Shown here: piece after piece, positions 13,701-25,532 of the stretch | Position numbering within the stretch: the stretch's first letter is position 1 | Layout of the letters: every line of letters begins with the position of its first letter | Origin: Coprinellus micaceus | Lineage: Eukaryota; Basidiomycota; Agaricomycetes; Agaricales; Psathyrellaceae | DNA: 64,000 bases | NCBI GenBank assembly: GCA_951394405.1 | Contig: OX596334.1 | Location: 3,348,001 to 3,412,000 of the forward strand | Reading direction: 5' to 3' | Position numbers and translations under genes: made by a program | Notes under the pieces: model-generated | Databases searched by the model: none | The model's input: the letters and a program-made list of their open reading frames with translations, nothing else | Told to the model about the DNA's origin: nothing

Positions 13701-14226
13701 TCGCGTTGATGACCCTCTGGCACGATGTGCTCTTGATAAATCTCTTCGCCTTGCCGAGAATCGCGAGCTCGATCGCATTCCCTACCTTCTCCTCCAAGTC
13801 ATCGTCCCTCTCCCGCCTAGCCCTTTCCAAAAGTTTTGGGTCCGCGCCGGCGAAGACAGGCCACACCGTCGTAAGGACTATGGTCAAGTCCAACAAGCTG
13901 TTCGCAAACTCCCGGAACACCCGTGTTGCTAGGATTTCACAGACATCCGCGCGCGATTTGGAAAGTGTTGCGGTGAGGGGGTCGTCGTCACGAATAAAGT
14001 GGATGCGGTTGACGAGAAGGCAAAAGACGACGGACATGTTGCCATGGGCTTGAATCCCGGCGTATTTCTCAACTAAGGGTCTGATCAGCCTATAGGTGAG
14101 ATCTGGCGCTGTGAGCTGAAGGAAAGGGAGTGTGAGGCCCATTTCTCTTGAACGACTAAGCACCCACTGCTTGATATGAAAGAGGTGAGTCTGTGGAAGG
14201 AGTCCAATTGTAAGTGTTTCGAGCGC
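10755..14226 (-). CDS. YVC1: Yvc1-type vacuolar TRP cation channel
   Basis: Calcium-permeable TRP channel, expected in the vacuolar membrane. The cytosolic N-terminal region includes PDLTYRLIRPLVEKYA, VVFCLLVNRIHFIRD, LTIVLTTVWPVFAG and GNAIELAILGKAKRFIKS. An exon with RNPVHFYDPYKAPILDHYR follows, then transmembrane helices (for example LILFILYVIAIEFAEI, VTNFAVYVILRLYGI, MMMQFVFLMCIAIFCFGGF), a pore loop around LWFGLDASGFDNASKF and the pore helix LGPLLMVIYACLSNTLLL. The post-pore segment runs into VNVFMIRMTSFPILLLISLY. The C-terminal tail is charged and Ser-rich and ends in a coiled coil (DEIEKRQERIEDLLKSLVDR). More than ten small introns are required. The 5' end is uncertain: an acceptor at 14227-14228 opens the first clear exon, and a short exon with an ATG followed by a gtaagt donor near 14350-14385 could supply the start. 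Confidence 0.85.
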
Positions 14227-15062
14227 CTAAGTATAATTGCACCCACCGATGTAGTGCTAAACCGTTGATTGGATCAGAAGTCAGCGCAAGTTGTATCCTT
14301 GTATGTAGGACGAACAGCCAGGATGACCATGGTCCCCTGTGTCGCGTTCCGACTTACGCAAACGTCCTGCACGTACATAGCAACGTTAGAGCGCCGTCTC
14401 GAACGAAACAATATTCATAGCATACCGCTCTTATGAGTTGGATGAGGGGGTACACCGGCGTACCCTCGAATTCGACACTATACGCAGAAACTCATGGCGT
14501 CAACGCGATCCCAACAAGTCCCTCGTGGAGCCCGCCAAAGAGAACGCCTGAGGAAGTTCCAAGAGGGGTGAACAGTGCAAACCCACCTCCGTAGTAGGGG
14601 TTGCCATTCATTTTGAGACTCTGACATGTTGGACCTGGGGTGTAGACCTGGGAAGTGGGTACATGAAGCGCTACCCGGGTGGTGGTTGGGAGCCAATAAT
14701 GGTGGCCGGAAACGAGCTCAAATACCAATGTTCCCGTCCCTTGCATCATCCCAAGTTCGCACACGCCGCGGGCGGCGCTTGCCGATCACTATTGGCACCG
14801 ACCTGCTTTCAAACGACCCTCGCCAAAGCACGAACGTTCAAATTCCAAAGATAAGAGTGAATAATCAGGGTTAGCAGATAGTCGTACAATCACATAGGGT
14901 AGCGTATCATGGTCATTCGTGGCGTAAAGGATATTTCGGCATACAGTTGGGGGAAGTTGTAGATAACAGAGGTGATTGAATGAATGCATCCGTCTTAAAA
15001 GTTGACGGTGATATTTCCTCACTCAAGCGGAATACTGGGGAGGCATGAGTAACTCGGTTCCC
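14227..15062. other. intergenic stretch, no confident gene
   Basis: Between the 5' end of the Yvc1 gene and the stop of the dioxygenase gene. It probably includes the first exon and promoter of YVC1. A 90-codon minus-strand ORF (14492-14764) with a Gly/Leu-rich end has no family I recognise and no splice partner I could find. Confidence 0.4.
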
Positions 15063-18000
15063 TTAGGCACCTTTGGTGGGACGCACCAAGACAGAGAGCG
15101 ACGTAGGCCATTCGCAGATGGAGTGCCCATGGTTAAGGTAGGCGTAGTGGCATTCAGGTCGTGATGCATCGCGGAATCTTGTAAGCGATTAGTCAAACCG
15201 TTAGTGAGGTGAACCAGGACTTCACATACCGTTGAACAACGCCAGAGTGACCAGGTGCACGAACAAGGCCAGGCCTTTCAAATACGGCGCGAAGAACTTG
15301 GGCCAAGACCTGTGTGGAGATGTGAGTTCCCTACGGTATCATGAAACGGGGTGTCATTGAGCTACCTCGACGGTCAAAGGCTCCCCGAGATACTCGAAAG
15401 CGCCTTCAGCCCTCAACAGATCCTTCGAGGCAGTGACACCACTCTATAAACGTAGACATCAAAGACTTGTTCCAGAGAGGGCGACAGTCAGGTTTACCTT
15501 ATGGTTTGCAGCGAAGATGTCCAAGAACACGCGATCGCCTTTCTTAAGATCTCGTCCAGCGAGAGACTGGTCTGCTGCCGCAACCCTGTAAACTCCAGCG
15601 AAGGGAGGAGCCAGACGAAGGGCTTCGTAGACGTAGCCCTGGAGCTTGGCGGTGTCCTTGGAGGTCGCCAGTGGTTGAATCTCGTCGGCTTTATCCAAGA
15701 ATAGGTCGACCATGTTGACGCTAGCCAGGGAGAGCTCGGCATTCGCGACGACCATGACTGCGAGAATGGTGTTGGCGAGGACGTAGCGGTCCTTGTAGAC
15801 CGCGTTCTCGGTCAGGCGATTGATTACTTCGTGGTGCTCGGGCTTCTTGTGCTTGAACAAGGTCGACATGAGGCCGTTGACGGTGGCCTGGAGCATAAGG
15901 ATGGTGAATATGGCGAGTGAAATATATCATGCGACATTTACCTTGGTACCATTGCCGAGGTTAAAGTTGTCAGTGATGCGGTCCATGATTTTAGGCATAG
16001 CCTTCTTGATCTTCTCCTGGAGGACCATGACCTTTGACGCCTCGACGTTCAAGAAGACAAATCTGTACGAGGAGGGGAGTCGGCGATTGTATGTGACGCA
16101 TTTCAGGTACAGCACGTACGCATAGATGTCGCTGAGAACTTCAAAAAGCTCGTCGGCAGTGTAGTCGCCGTCGTCGTCCTTGTTCTTCTTCAGGGAGATG
16201 CCAGTCTGTGGAAGTTTGAGAGCTCGTGATTGGTTGATTGCTGGACATGGGAATGGAACGAACCAAGTTGGCGAGCCAAACGATGGGGGCGACTCGGAGC
16301 ACCCTACGGACAACATCGGTACCCTTTGTCTTACCTCCCACGAATGTGAATGAGCCATCGCCAATGAGCTTCGAGGTTGTCCTGTAGAAGAAGTCCCCAA
16401 TCTTCTTGACGAGTTCAGGGGAGCCGCTTAGTGCGTCCATGACAATCTTTTGGTCGCTGGGTCCGCCAGTTGGGTAGAATCTGGAAAGGCGTCAATCATT
16501 TGTGCTCTGGAAACATCCACGACATCCGTACCCATTTCCCTTAAGAATGCTGGAGACCTTCGCCCCATACGGCGAAGGGAACGACGATGCGGTCTTCAAG
16601 GCCTTGACGATCGTATCCTGGTCATCGATGACGACGGACGGAGATGTAGGCTTGGGGCGGGATAGGTCGTACTGCTCGGTAAGCTTCAAGTTCTCGAGGA
16701 CGACCTTCATAGAACCGGGAGTCATCAACGGGAAGAAGGTGTAGACGCTGTTCTCAGTGTAGTGGTGAGGAAGGGTCCTCAGGAAGAGCCTTCCGAGTGT
16801 GCTTCCGAACCCGAAAGCGTTGGGATCCCGCTGGCAGTCTTGGAATCCCCAGGCCGTGAGATTGGCGGGAGTGAAGTCGTGAGTGAAGAAGCGGTCACCA
16901 CGGGTTAAGGCAATGGCGTCGCTCAGAATGGCGCGACTGACGGTGTAGCCTAGATATCGGGTTGAGTACGAACTGTCTAATCGAAATGGAATAGACAACT
17001 CTTACCTGGGCAGAGGCCTGCACCTTCAACCAGGGGTTTGGCCTCTTCGGCCTGAAGTCCAACGTAGAGCTCAAGATTCTCAATGTCGCCGTACAACATC
17101 TCGGCAGCATGAGCGATTTCTGGATTCGAGTTCCACTCGAGGAAACTACTGAAAGCTGTCGGCAGTCAACAAGTGAAACGAGTTACCAATGGTTTTGTTC
17201 GCTTACTCTTCAATCCAAGGTACTACCAAGGTCATCGTGTCAGTTGATAGTAAAAAGGTGAATGTTAGTCGGGTCGCGCACCTTCCTAAACTCATTCATA
17301 GAGCAGACGCCCCACTTCCGGCTTTGTTCGATACCCATGATCTCGTTCAGCCGCATCACCGCTGTTGGAGGATTCAATGTTAGTGGTGGCCAAGGTCTAT
17401 GTGAATAAATAGGGCTCACGAGGGGTTCCGCGAGCGCCGAAAGCGGCGGCGGAGGCTTCCGTGCTACATAGGTCCACCGGAAATGTGAGCGTACGCTTCA
17501 ATTATGAGAAATCTGACGCACGCATTCTGGAGAACATTCGCGAGGTCTCCGTCAGAGAAGCTCCCATCGGCCTGTCGTTTCAAACTATTCCAGGTGAGCA
17601 AGGTTTAATGGGTAAAAGGGAGAGAACTAACCCCCCAAACGTCCACGCGGTCAGGTCAGCCTGTTGTTGCTGAAGCTTGTGTGCGGCCATCTTAAAGTCG
17701 AGAATGGAAACGTCTTCGGTTGCCTTCCCAGGGAAAAGCTCGTTGAAGATCTTCAATGTCCAGGCCTCATCTTCACGACTGGTAACCGTATGCCAGCGAT
17801 AGAGGCAATTGAACTACAAATTCGATTGTCAGCGACCGAGTCCTCCAAATAAATGGGTAGGACCAACCTCGACGCTGACGACGTTGCCCTTTCCACGCTC
17901 GAACAAGCTGTGATCGTCCATTCGAATTTCCTATCCGGGGAGAGATGAGCGCCCATACCGCAAGGGCTCACAAAATAAACCGACCTCGAACGGGCTCAAG

Positions 18001-19693
18001 CTCCAGTTGTTGCCATCACGAACCAGGCCAAGGATGCATGAAAAGTAATCGGAGAAGACGACTGGAAGGAGCGTGAAGTCAGTGAGGGTATCGACTACAG
18101 CCGGGATGGTTGACTTACCAGACCCAAACCAGCCTGCGTTTACGAGTCGGGCAGTCTGGAAGATTTCTTCATCTTGTTCAATCAACTTCTTCTTGGAAGC
18201 GGGGTTGTCCGTAGAGAGGGTTTTGGGATCAACCCACGTTCCCCGCTCGTTGATTTCAAGGAGCTTCGCGGCGATGTACTGGTCGGGATGAGTCGCGTCA
18301 GTGAGCGATTGAAACTCAGAGCCGAAACCCGAATGCAACTCACGTTGTGGTTCCTGTTGAACAGGACGAGGAGGGTGCAGACTGCGGGTGGAAGAAGGAG
18401 CAATCGGTCCTCTGCGAAAACGTCTGGGTGGAGGGTACCGTAGCCATCGCGAACACGAATGCGGTTCTGGTCGTCCACATTATTTCCATATAAAGGAGCA
18501 AGGTCGACATAAGAAGACGTCTCGTTGATGTTCCAATCACGATGCGATGTACGGAAGACCCTGGAAAAACGGGTCAAGATGATAACAGCGCCACTTCAGG
18601 GGTCCACACGTACGAATGAATAACCAGCGCCGCAAACGCGAACATCAGGGACGAAAGCCCTCCGGGGTGCTTCTTGAACTACACCAAGGGAGGGAGGTCA
18701 GGGCTACAGAGCGGACATAAAGTTGAATTGAATTGCGTACCCCATCTCTCTTGAGAAGCGTATCGTACACGAGACCAGGGTCGGGCTGCTTATACTTAGG
18801 GAGGGCGTGAATCTGCTGAACCGAGCGGGAGTAAGGTGTCCCAGCCTTTTGATAATGGTCAGATGGTAGTCCTGTTTTAGCGAGGTCCTTAGACTGAATT
18901 GCAAACCTTGCCCATGTCCGGAATATCAATGTTATTGTAGGAGCCGTCAGCTGTTCTCCAAGCATATTTGTTGCTGACACTCGTCGCCGCAGGATGGGTA
19001 AGGTCGTTGTAAACTGGGTATCAAGGAAATTAATATAACCTCACAGGGGAAGCCGGCCCAAACAGGCTAGGAAATCGGGTACAAACTTACGAAGCTGGAT
19101 AATCTTGTTCCTGATAGTCTGAGCCATAGGCCCATCTTCCATTCGCGCCACAAAGGTGAGAGCATGTTCCAACTGTATGCAACCCCTTAGTCTCCGCTGA
19201 TACGAAGGCATGAAGCGAAGGAAATGGGTAACCCACGAGCAGCTTCCTGTCGTCGATGGATCCTTTGTTTCTGACCAGGTCGAGCACGGCAGACTTCACG
19301 ATGCATTAGTAGGGGTCCTCCCCTCGGAATGGACTGAATAGGAAGCACGCACGAGACTAGAGGTGTCGAACCCAAAGGAGCCGCCCTTCTTCACCTATGA
19401 TGGTGGTGAATATTTGAGAAATGGTGTTGCCTCACTCGTTCGAAATCATACCTTGGACCTGAAGTCGTCCAGACTCTTCAATGCCTCAGCGTCGTCCTTC
19501 GCGTTGACATCTTGAATCGGGGCAGGCCCATTCTGTGAGACTCCACCGGCGGCTGTCGGGCTCACAGGGGAGGTAGAATCCGACTTCGACGAGGACTTCA
19601 ACGAAAAGTTAGCATCTACAACACCGCTTGAATAAGGACGATACAAACGGGAGTCTTGCGGAACAGGGTGGACATGCGCTTGACAGTAGACAT
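15063..19693 (-). CDS. peroxidase-P450 fusion fatty-acid dioxygenase (linoleate diol synthase / Ppo family)
   Basis: Bifunctional oxylipin-forming enzyme. The N-terminal half is an animal-type heme peroxidase: distal region LSSLMFAFAALVIHSVFRTS, NETSSYVDLAPLYGNN, and the signature FNCLYRWHTVTSREDEAW with the catalytic Tyr and proximal His. It oxygenates linoleate or oleate at C8 or C10. The C-terminal half is P450-like: YVYEALRLAPPFAGVYR carries the ExxR pair, but the heme-ligand site reads AFEYLGEPLTVE, with Tyr (codon 15390-15392) where a thiolate Cys is expected. This predicts no hydroperoxide isomerase activity, as in 10R-dioxygenases of the PpoC type. Around a dozen introns. The C-terminus after VRAPGHSG is unusual for the family. 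The first splice near 19625-19650 is unclear because the simplest intron there would be only 29 bases, so the start at 19693 is provisional. Confidence 0.88.
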
Positions 19694-19763
19694 ATGAAAT
19701 AGGATGTTGGGTGAAAGGGGCGCACGAAGCTCGAGCGACTTGAACTCAGCTTTCCACCTTGCA

Positions 19764-19770
19764 TTTTATA
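19764..19770 (-). promoter_or_regulatory. TATA box of the dioxygenase gene
   Basis: Reads TATAAAA on the minus strand, about 70 bases upstream of the provisional ATG at 19693, which supports a start in this area. Confidence 0.45.
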
Positions 19771-20458
19771 GGGGTTTATCCTGACGTACGGTCAGGTTGG
19801 GAGCCGAAATTAACTGTAGGTCAGGTGCGTACCCGAGACAGGAAGAATGTCCATGAACGATGGTGGGGTCTGCCGGTCGGACATCGATATTCTTTTGGGA
19901 AGGTGCGTTCGCCCCAGAAGGGTATTGGGAACCTAAGGCGAATAAGGCCTCGACGTGTGAGTTTTGTTGGTTGACAAATGCGGCTCGAGGGAGTGATGAG
20001 ATGCTCTGCTTGGCCTAAGTCTCGAGCCGCCTCCACATCTGCAATGTGCAAAGCGGGACGGAGCGCCAAAGCGACGCACCATAACCGTGAGCCAGTTCAG
20101 AGATCCCTTGACCTTGGGATGGCGGAGTTCGGGAATGTGAACCTCAGGGCTTCCTCGTTGTATGAAGTGCGATTGGACTCGGAGTTCATACCGAGTTCGT
20201 CCGCCTGAAGGATGGCATTCAGCGTGTACGTCAATTCCTGATTCAGTGTGCGTAAGAGGGACTGATTGGCCGACAACCGGCCTCATTGCTCTGAATCTCC
20301 ACTTCACCAATCACAATTGCACGATTCCACACTATCCAGGGTGCTTCCTGGGCGTTGGCTCGGCGGGACGAGAGGAGCATTGTGGCATCGGTGGCCATCG
20401 GAAGCGACGAGACCACGATTGTCATATTCTAGGGCGAATGAACTCCAACATCTGTACC
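19771..20458. other. intergenic, promoter of the dioxygenase and 3' end of epsilon-COP
   Basis: About 690 bases between two minus-strand genes. ORFs on both strands overlap each other and resemble no family I know. I see no further gene. Confidence 0.5.
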
Positions 20459-21563
20459 TTACACCGATATGGGAGGAGGGATTGTAAGTTTGGCGACAAG
20501 TTCATCGAAAGACTCGGCTTTCGTGGTAACGTCAGTGACAAGGGGATGGTCCGGATACTTGGACGTCAGTTGACTAAAAGAGAAAGACATCAACATTCTT
20601 TGTTCAAGCCACCGCACAGATAGATGGGCCACAACGTACTTCCAGTATTCCTCAGTTTCCTCCCGCTTCAACGCCCCCAACCCACCAGCGACGACAAATG
20701 CGGCCAGGGTCTCCGGATCATTCTTGTTCTGCTGTAACGATTCTTCGAGGTCAGACTTGGCTTCCTGGATCTCGTTGCGGAGAAGTCGTGTGACGCCCCG
20801 TGCTGTGAGGAGGTGAGGGGAAGACAGTGAGGGGTTGGCCAGCTGCTCGGTATAGAATGACGATGAGTTCGAGTAGCCGTCCTTCCCCGTGGCAAGTCCG
20901 ATATTAGATTCGATCAGCTGTAGCAACAGATCGTCCTCCGCCCATCGCTTAGAGCGTTCGAACTGCTTCTTAGCGAGGTCTGCCCGGTTGATTGAAAGGT
21001 AAAGCTGAACGATAACAGCAACGCTGTAGTTGATAACGAGCTCTTCATTAGCACCGTTCCCCGCCAGAAAGGGCCTACGTACGCTTCCAAATCCTCCGTC
21101 TCAGTTCCTAACGTCTCCAAAGCTTCTTCCAGCTCTCCGGCTCTTGCGAACGCTGTTCCAGCCAGCACGCGCACAAGAGCCTTCTCTCTCTCAGTCCCCT
21201 CGACTTCATCCTCAATCTCCACGGACAAGTCGCGAAGTTCTTCTAGGGCCGCCTCCTTACTCGTGTCGTCCCTCCCAGCAATATAGCGCGCTAACGACGC
21301 GACCGCCTTCAACGCGACATTCTCTGAATCTGCAGGTATAATCTTCAGTGCCGATTGTGGATCATTGAGGGCGATATGCGATCGCGCCTTGTACAACAAA
21401 GCGGCGGTACAATCTGGGGAGTTCTCATTGGGAAGGGGTGCGTCCAGCACTGATTTATAGGCGCCTGTCTATGATTCAGATACACATATTATGCCGCTTA
21501 TCGATGTGGAGCTTTACCAAGTATAAACTGCTGCTTGACGTAGTAGATTTCTGATGATTCCAT
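20459..21563 (-). CDS. SEC28: coatomer epsilon subunit
   Basis: Epsilon-COP of the COPI coat, needed for Golgi-to-ER retrograde transport. The protein starts MESSEIYYVKQQFILG and, across a ~55-base intron near 21455-21515, continues AYKSVLDAPLP. It consists of TPR-like helical pairs throughout (ALLYKARSHIALNDPQSALK, AGTAFARAGELEEALETL, LTARGVTRLLRNEIQEAKSD) and ends DELVAKLTIPPPISV. Additional introns lie near 21005-21065 and 20575-20640. Length (about 300 residues) and helix pattern match the family. Confidence 0.9.
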
Positions 21564-21727
21564 GTCAATGTCGTCGGGAGAATGGTTGGGGGCCTTCAAG
21601 CTTCAACAAGTTCTCGGTGGAGGCGTGGCCAATTGATGGCTTATGTAACCCGGATCAGAACTCACTATCTCCCGCTCACCCCATCCCGACGGCCCAAAGT
21701 GGATATAAGAAAGGAGAGTCGTACGGG

Positions 21728-22256
21728 CTAGTCAACGCGAACGCTTGCGAAAGCCATTTCTAGAACGAAAGGGGATCTAGATCTTTCGAATTCTATGTAC
21801 AACTGGAAGTTCATATAGGGAGAATGAGATGAAAAAATGGCCTTTCCATTTATAAGTTCCATGACAACAGAGCATACCATTCTTGCCAAGAGTGTGTTCC
21901 CTGCAATGACGCGGTCCAGGGTCAAATGTTCCAGTTCCAGATTGCAACTGTCATCTGGAGCCGTTCCCTCCCCAGGCCAAGAGTCAATGTGGCGTCGCGG
22001 GTCTGGGTGGACGTCGCTGCTGATAAGGGGTGGTGCAAATCATCGACAACTTCGCCTTCCCCTAGGATGCCACGGGAACCCCAATTCCAGCACCAAAGGC
22101 AGGATGATGGCTATCTTGGGGACTGGCCAAGAAACCAGCAGACGAAGTGGTGAGCCTCAGCCTAGGAGAAGGCGTCGTACTCCGAATGTTTCGAAAATTG
22201 AAGAAAAAGCCTTGGAGTTGCCGATGCCGCCGTCCACTGTATAGGTCGTAATACAA
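21728..22256 (-). pseudogene. unresolved minus-strand coding-like fragments (possible CBM21 relic)
   Basis: Two stretches look protein-coding but cannot be joined into one model. The upstream one contains PRLFLQFSKHSEYDAFS and stops at 22162-22164. The other contains SCNLELEHLTLDRVIAGN and runs to a stop at 21728. The patterns F-x-Q-x(6-8)-Y-x-A-F and LExLxL...GTxLxR faintly recall CBM21 domains of glycogen-targeting PP1 subunits, but the core after LLAR is missing or displaced. Any intron between the two parts would be ~210 bases, long for this genome. A decayed gene is the likeliest explanation; a chance ORF is possible. Confidence 0.25.
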
Positions 22257-22559
22257 GTCGACTACGGTGAGATTCAGTAGCCTGGTACCTCGAGGTAAGG
22301 CTCCACTTCTCCTTTTATCTAAAGATTATCACAGTTAAAGCGTATCCGAAATGGAAACTAATTTGAAAGGAGCTCCTACTGGACGGTGAGGATGCACCGA
22401 GAGGATGGAGAGAATAGCAGGGATAAGTGACCAAAATTTCCAGATACCACAGGGACTAGGTCGGTTCCCTCAAACGGACGATACTAAGCCTGCTCTCCAG
22501 ATCGAGGGACGAGACAAAATATGGCGAGGTTCTCCAAACCGCGAGGAATAGGTCCGCCT

Positions 22560-22756
22560 TCAGGTGCAGTCGTCGATCGCTGGTTCATGATATCTGGTAT
22601 TCCGCTTGGCGAGTCGGGTCGAGGCCGACGCAAAGACAAGCGGCTCCGCGACACCACTCACATCGTTCGATACGAGCCGGAGAGCATGAAAAGGCTCAAG
22701 TCCGCACATCGGACGATGAGTTCGACTAATTCCTGGAGCACTCGAGGGATGGCCAT
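22560..22756 (-). pseudogene. F-box gene relic with frameshift
   Basis: On the minus strand an ATG at 22754-22756 opens MAIPRVLQELVELIVRCAD. One base out of frame it continues LEPFHALRLVSNDVSGVAEP and LVFASASTRLAK before a stop at 22560-22562. Together these match the F-box helix pair seen in the two larger F-box genes of this window (RLVSKGMNDLAGAKLFETL, RLVSKTMNSLAEPAAFRIA). The frame break is near 22703 and no intron could explain it. Only the N-terminal domain is recognisable. Confidence 0.6.
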
Positions 22757-22904
22757 GGTGGTTTGGGTCGATGCGGTGGACGTTCCTGTCAGCGGCACCA
22801 CTATTGATTCCGTTGTGGCCAACAGTGACGCCGAGCTGCGTTCATGCTCTTTCCCCCTGACACTGTAGTAACAGCGGTGGCAGCGACCACAAGCAACGCG
22901 AACA

Positions 22905-25532
22905 ATGTTCAATTCGCCCCAACAAGGCCAACGGTACCTTAGTACCACGACAAACGGCTTCGGCGGAAGCTTCGTGGACGACAATCCCCTCGCTGCGAGT
23001 TCAGTCTACGATGATGGATTGCAAGATCCCTGGAGTGCCGCACCAAGCCCATCGCCAACCCCTGCTCCCCAAAACACTACTATGTTCAATGCTGTGATAG
23101 GTATTTTGCCTTTGTTATAACGGTTTGGGTTGTATACTCACCGAGTGCTTGGTTTCCCTTAGCTGATGCCACAGTCCCTGTTGTGTACCACCGAGCATTT
23201 GCTGCGGTCGATGTCGGTGGTCTTGGAGAGGTTTCGGTGAACGCGTTGTCGCGAGTGCTAGCCACTTCGTCGTTACCCGCTGCAACAGTCGATAAGGTGT
23301 GTACGGCTGGTATCCTGGCTATGCTACCTCTCATCATCATTGGATTAGATTGTCAACCTAGTTAGTTCCAAACCACGCGTTTCGAAGCTCGAATTCTTCG
23401 TAGCTTTGGCCCTTGTGGCGCTCGCTCAGCAGGGGAAAGGTACGTATCGCCTTCCTTGTGTTAGACGTGCGTTTTCACCCCAATTTGGCAGACGTGAGCA
23501 TCGAGCAAGTCGCTGCACTATCATCGCAAAACACTCTTCCCGAGCCCGCGCTCGATCTCGACCGTCTCCAACCCTCTACCTCCATATTTGCACCTACGCC
23601 AACCGCATATAGGCGGGATACCACACAAACCATCCGCCCCGCCGTTCCCGGCTACTCCGATGACCCCTGGAGTACCAACCGATACTCGACCTTGCCTCCC
23701 GCGCCGCAGTCATACGGTTCATCTGCCCCGGGGATGCCTCCTATGCCAACAACCAGCGCAGGAGCCTCGAGCGTTGCGGGCTCGGGGCTGCCTGACTTCT
23801 GGTGGCAGGGATTAGAGAACGTAAAGGTTACCCTCCTAGGGCAGCAAGGTTTTATCCTAAACCGATACGTAGTTTACGAGATCGTAACCGAGGTGCGCGG
23901 TTGTCCTATACCCTGTTGTATGCCTGTATTCACCCCCTTCCGATATGTTCTAGCGTGGGGGTGCTGTGGTGCGCCGCTATTCGGAATTCACCTTTCTCTG
24001 GGATTGCCTTCTCCGAAGGTACCCATTTAGACTCTTCCCCGCCTTACCGCCGAAGCGTATAGGAGGTTAGCACCTCCTCCGACTGCATTCCTTCCTAGAT
24101 CTGACTTATCTGTAGCCGACGAGCAATTTTTGGAGCAAAGGAGGTATTCTCACATTTTCGCTACCTTGACCCGGCTCCTGCTGATGTCTTGGGCAGAAAA
24201 GGGCTCGCTCGGGCCTTGAACTTCGTAGTGTAACGCACAAAGCCCGTTTATCCCTTCCTAAAACTGAACCGGCCGCAGGAACCACCCTATCATTAAAGAG
24301 GACGGCATACTCGCTGCCTTCCTCACGGAATCATCATTTGAAGCATGGAGGAAAACCGCGAGCCTATCCCTCGAAGAGGAATCAACGTCGAAACGCGTTG
24401 ACAAAGTCGAGGAAATGTCTATACCCAGTGACTTGGAGGAGAAGATTGCGTATGTCCCAGACTTCTCTCTCAGCGATTTAAGTCCTTACGCAATGCTTTA
24501 GGTCAATCAAGGGGAAGCTCAATCCACTGATCGACCACTGGCAGAGAATCTGCATCCTCGCTGAGAGGATTATGAAGAGACAGGAAGCAGCTGCGGTACG
24601 AATACCTCCAGCCAAGTCGTTTTTCCCGACTCACTTTACTCTGCCTATCCTGTCTCCATCGTCTTCAATCACGTCCCTCCCCGGATCTCCTACGTCGATC
24701 ATGTCGAATTCTCTGTCGGGGTCGATTTTGGGGTTGTCTCTCCCCCTTCCTACATCCGAAAACCAGGCGGATATGGCGCGATTGACAAACACGCTGCGGG
24801 CTGTCGTCGAAGTTGGAGAGCCGTGTTGGAGGGGTGACGACTGTGAATTATCGAATGGGGTGCGGGTGGGGCTGGGAAGGGTTGCTGAACAAGTTCAGGT
24901 CCAATCTGAACTATCAGAGAACAGGGTGAGATCTTTTATATATCAAGCAGTCGCGTACTCAGGGTGAGTTCAGACACGCACCCTCTTGGACACTACACTG
25001 GAGGCTCTGAAGGTACGGTTTCTCGTCTTTCAACCAACGATAACATTTACCATCCACCCCTCAGAGCCAAAGAGATCTATACCTCGCCACGAAAGACCTC
25101 TTTATTCGCCACGACCGACTTTCAATCGACCAAGTCGAACGCTTAAAGAAGCGTATCGAAGCAAACTCGGTCAAATTGGACGGAATCCGAGCGGCCCAGA
25201 AAGAGGGCTGGCTGGAGGAAGCGGAGCGTTTGACAAGTCTCATTGAGCGCGACCAGGCGACTGTCGCTGCGCAATTGAATCGCAGGGTCTTCATCCGCGT
25301 CTGGTGAGTTAGCATTCAAGCCTCCCACTGTTTTCGAACACCGCTGACTCTACCTTACTCGCGTTTCTTCAGCCTGTGGCACGAGCTCAGAGTGGTCCTT
25401 CACAATAGAGAGAACACACTGGTCACTCAGGCAGTGCATAACTTTGCGAGGGAGGAGCGGCACTATTCGCACAATGTCGCCCACGTGTGGCAAGCGCTTG
25501 AAGAGGCGACGGAGAATATGCCATACGAGTGA
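22905..25532 (+). CDS. MVP1: sorting nexin Mvp1 (SNX8 family)
   Basis: PX-BAR sorting nexin acting in endosome-to-Golgi and vacuolar retrieval. It starts MFNSPQQGQRYLSTT. An N-terminal EH-like domain is split by introns (VVYHRAFAAVDVGGLGEVSV, SKLEFFVALALVALAQQGKD). After a Pro/Ser linker comes the PX domain: VTLLGQQGFILNRYVVYEIV, VVRRYSEFTFLWDCLLRRYP, ALPPKRIGADEQFLEQRR and NHPIIKEDGILAAFL. The RRYSEF and PPKR residues bind PI3P. The BAR-like helices follow, with DLYLATKDLFIRHDRLS and WHELRVVLHNRENTLVTQA, ending ATENMPYE and TGA. About nine introns. Mvp1 is recognised by EH-like plus PX plus BAR order and by the end of the BAR domain. Confidence 0.9.

Noticed and set aside
14492..14764. 90-codon minus-strand ORF rich in Gly, Leu and Thr
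   Set aside because: No homologue recognised and no consistent splicing; may be part of the YVC1 upstream region.
22521..22868. 115-codon plus-strand ORF
   Set aside because: It is the antisense shadow of the F-box relic, whose minus-strand reading shows a known motif.
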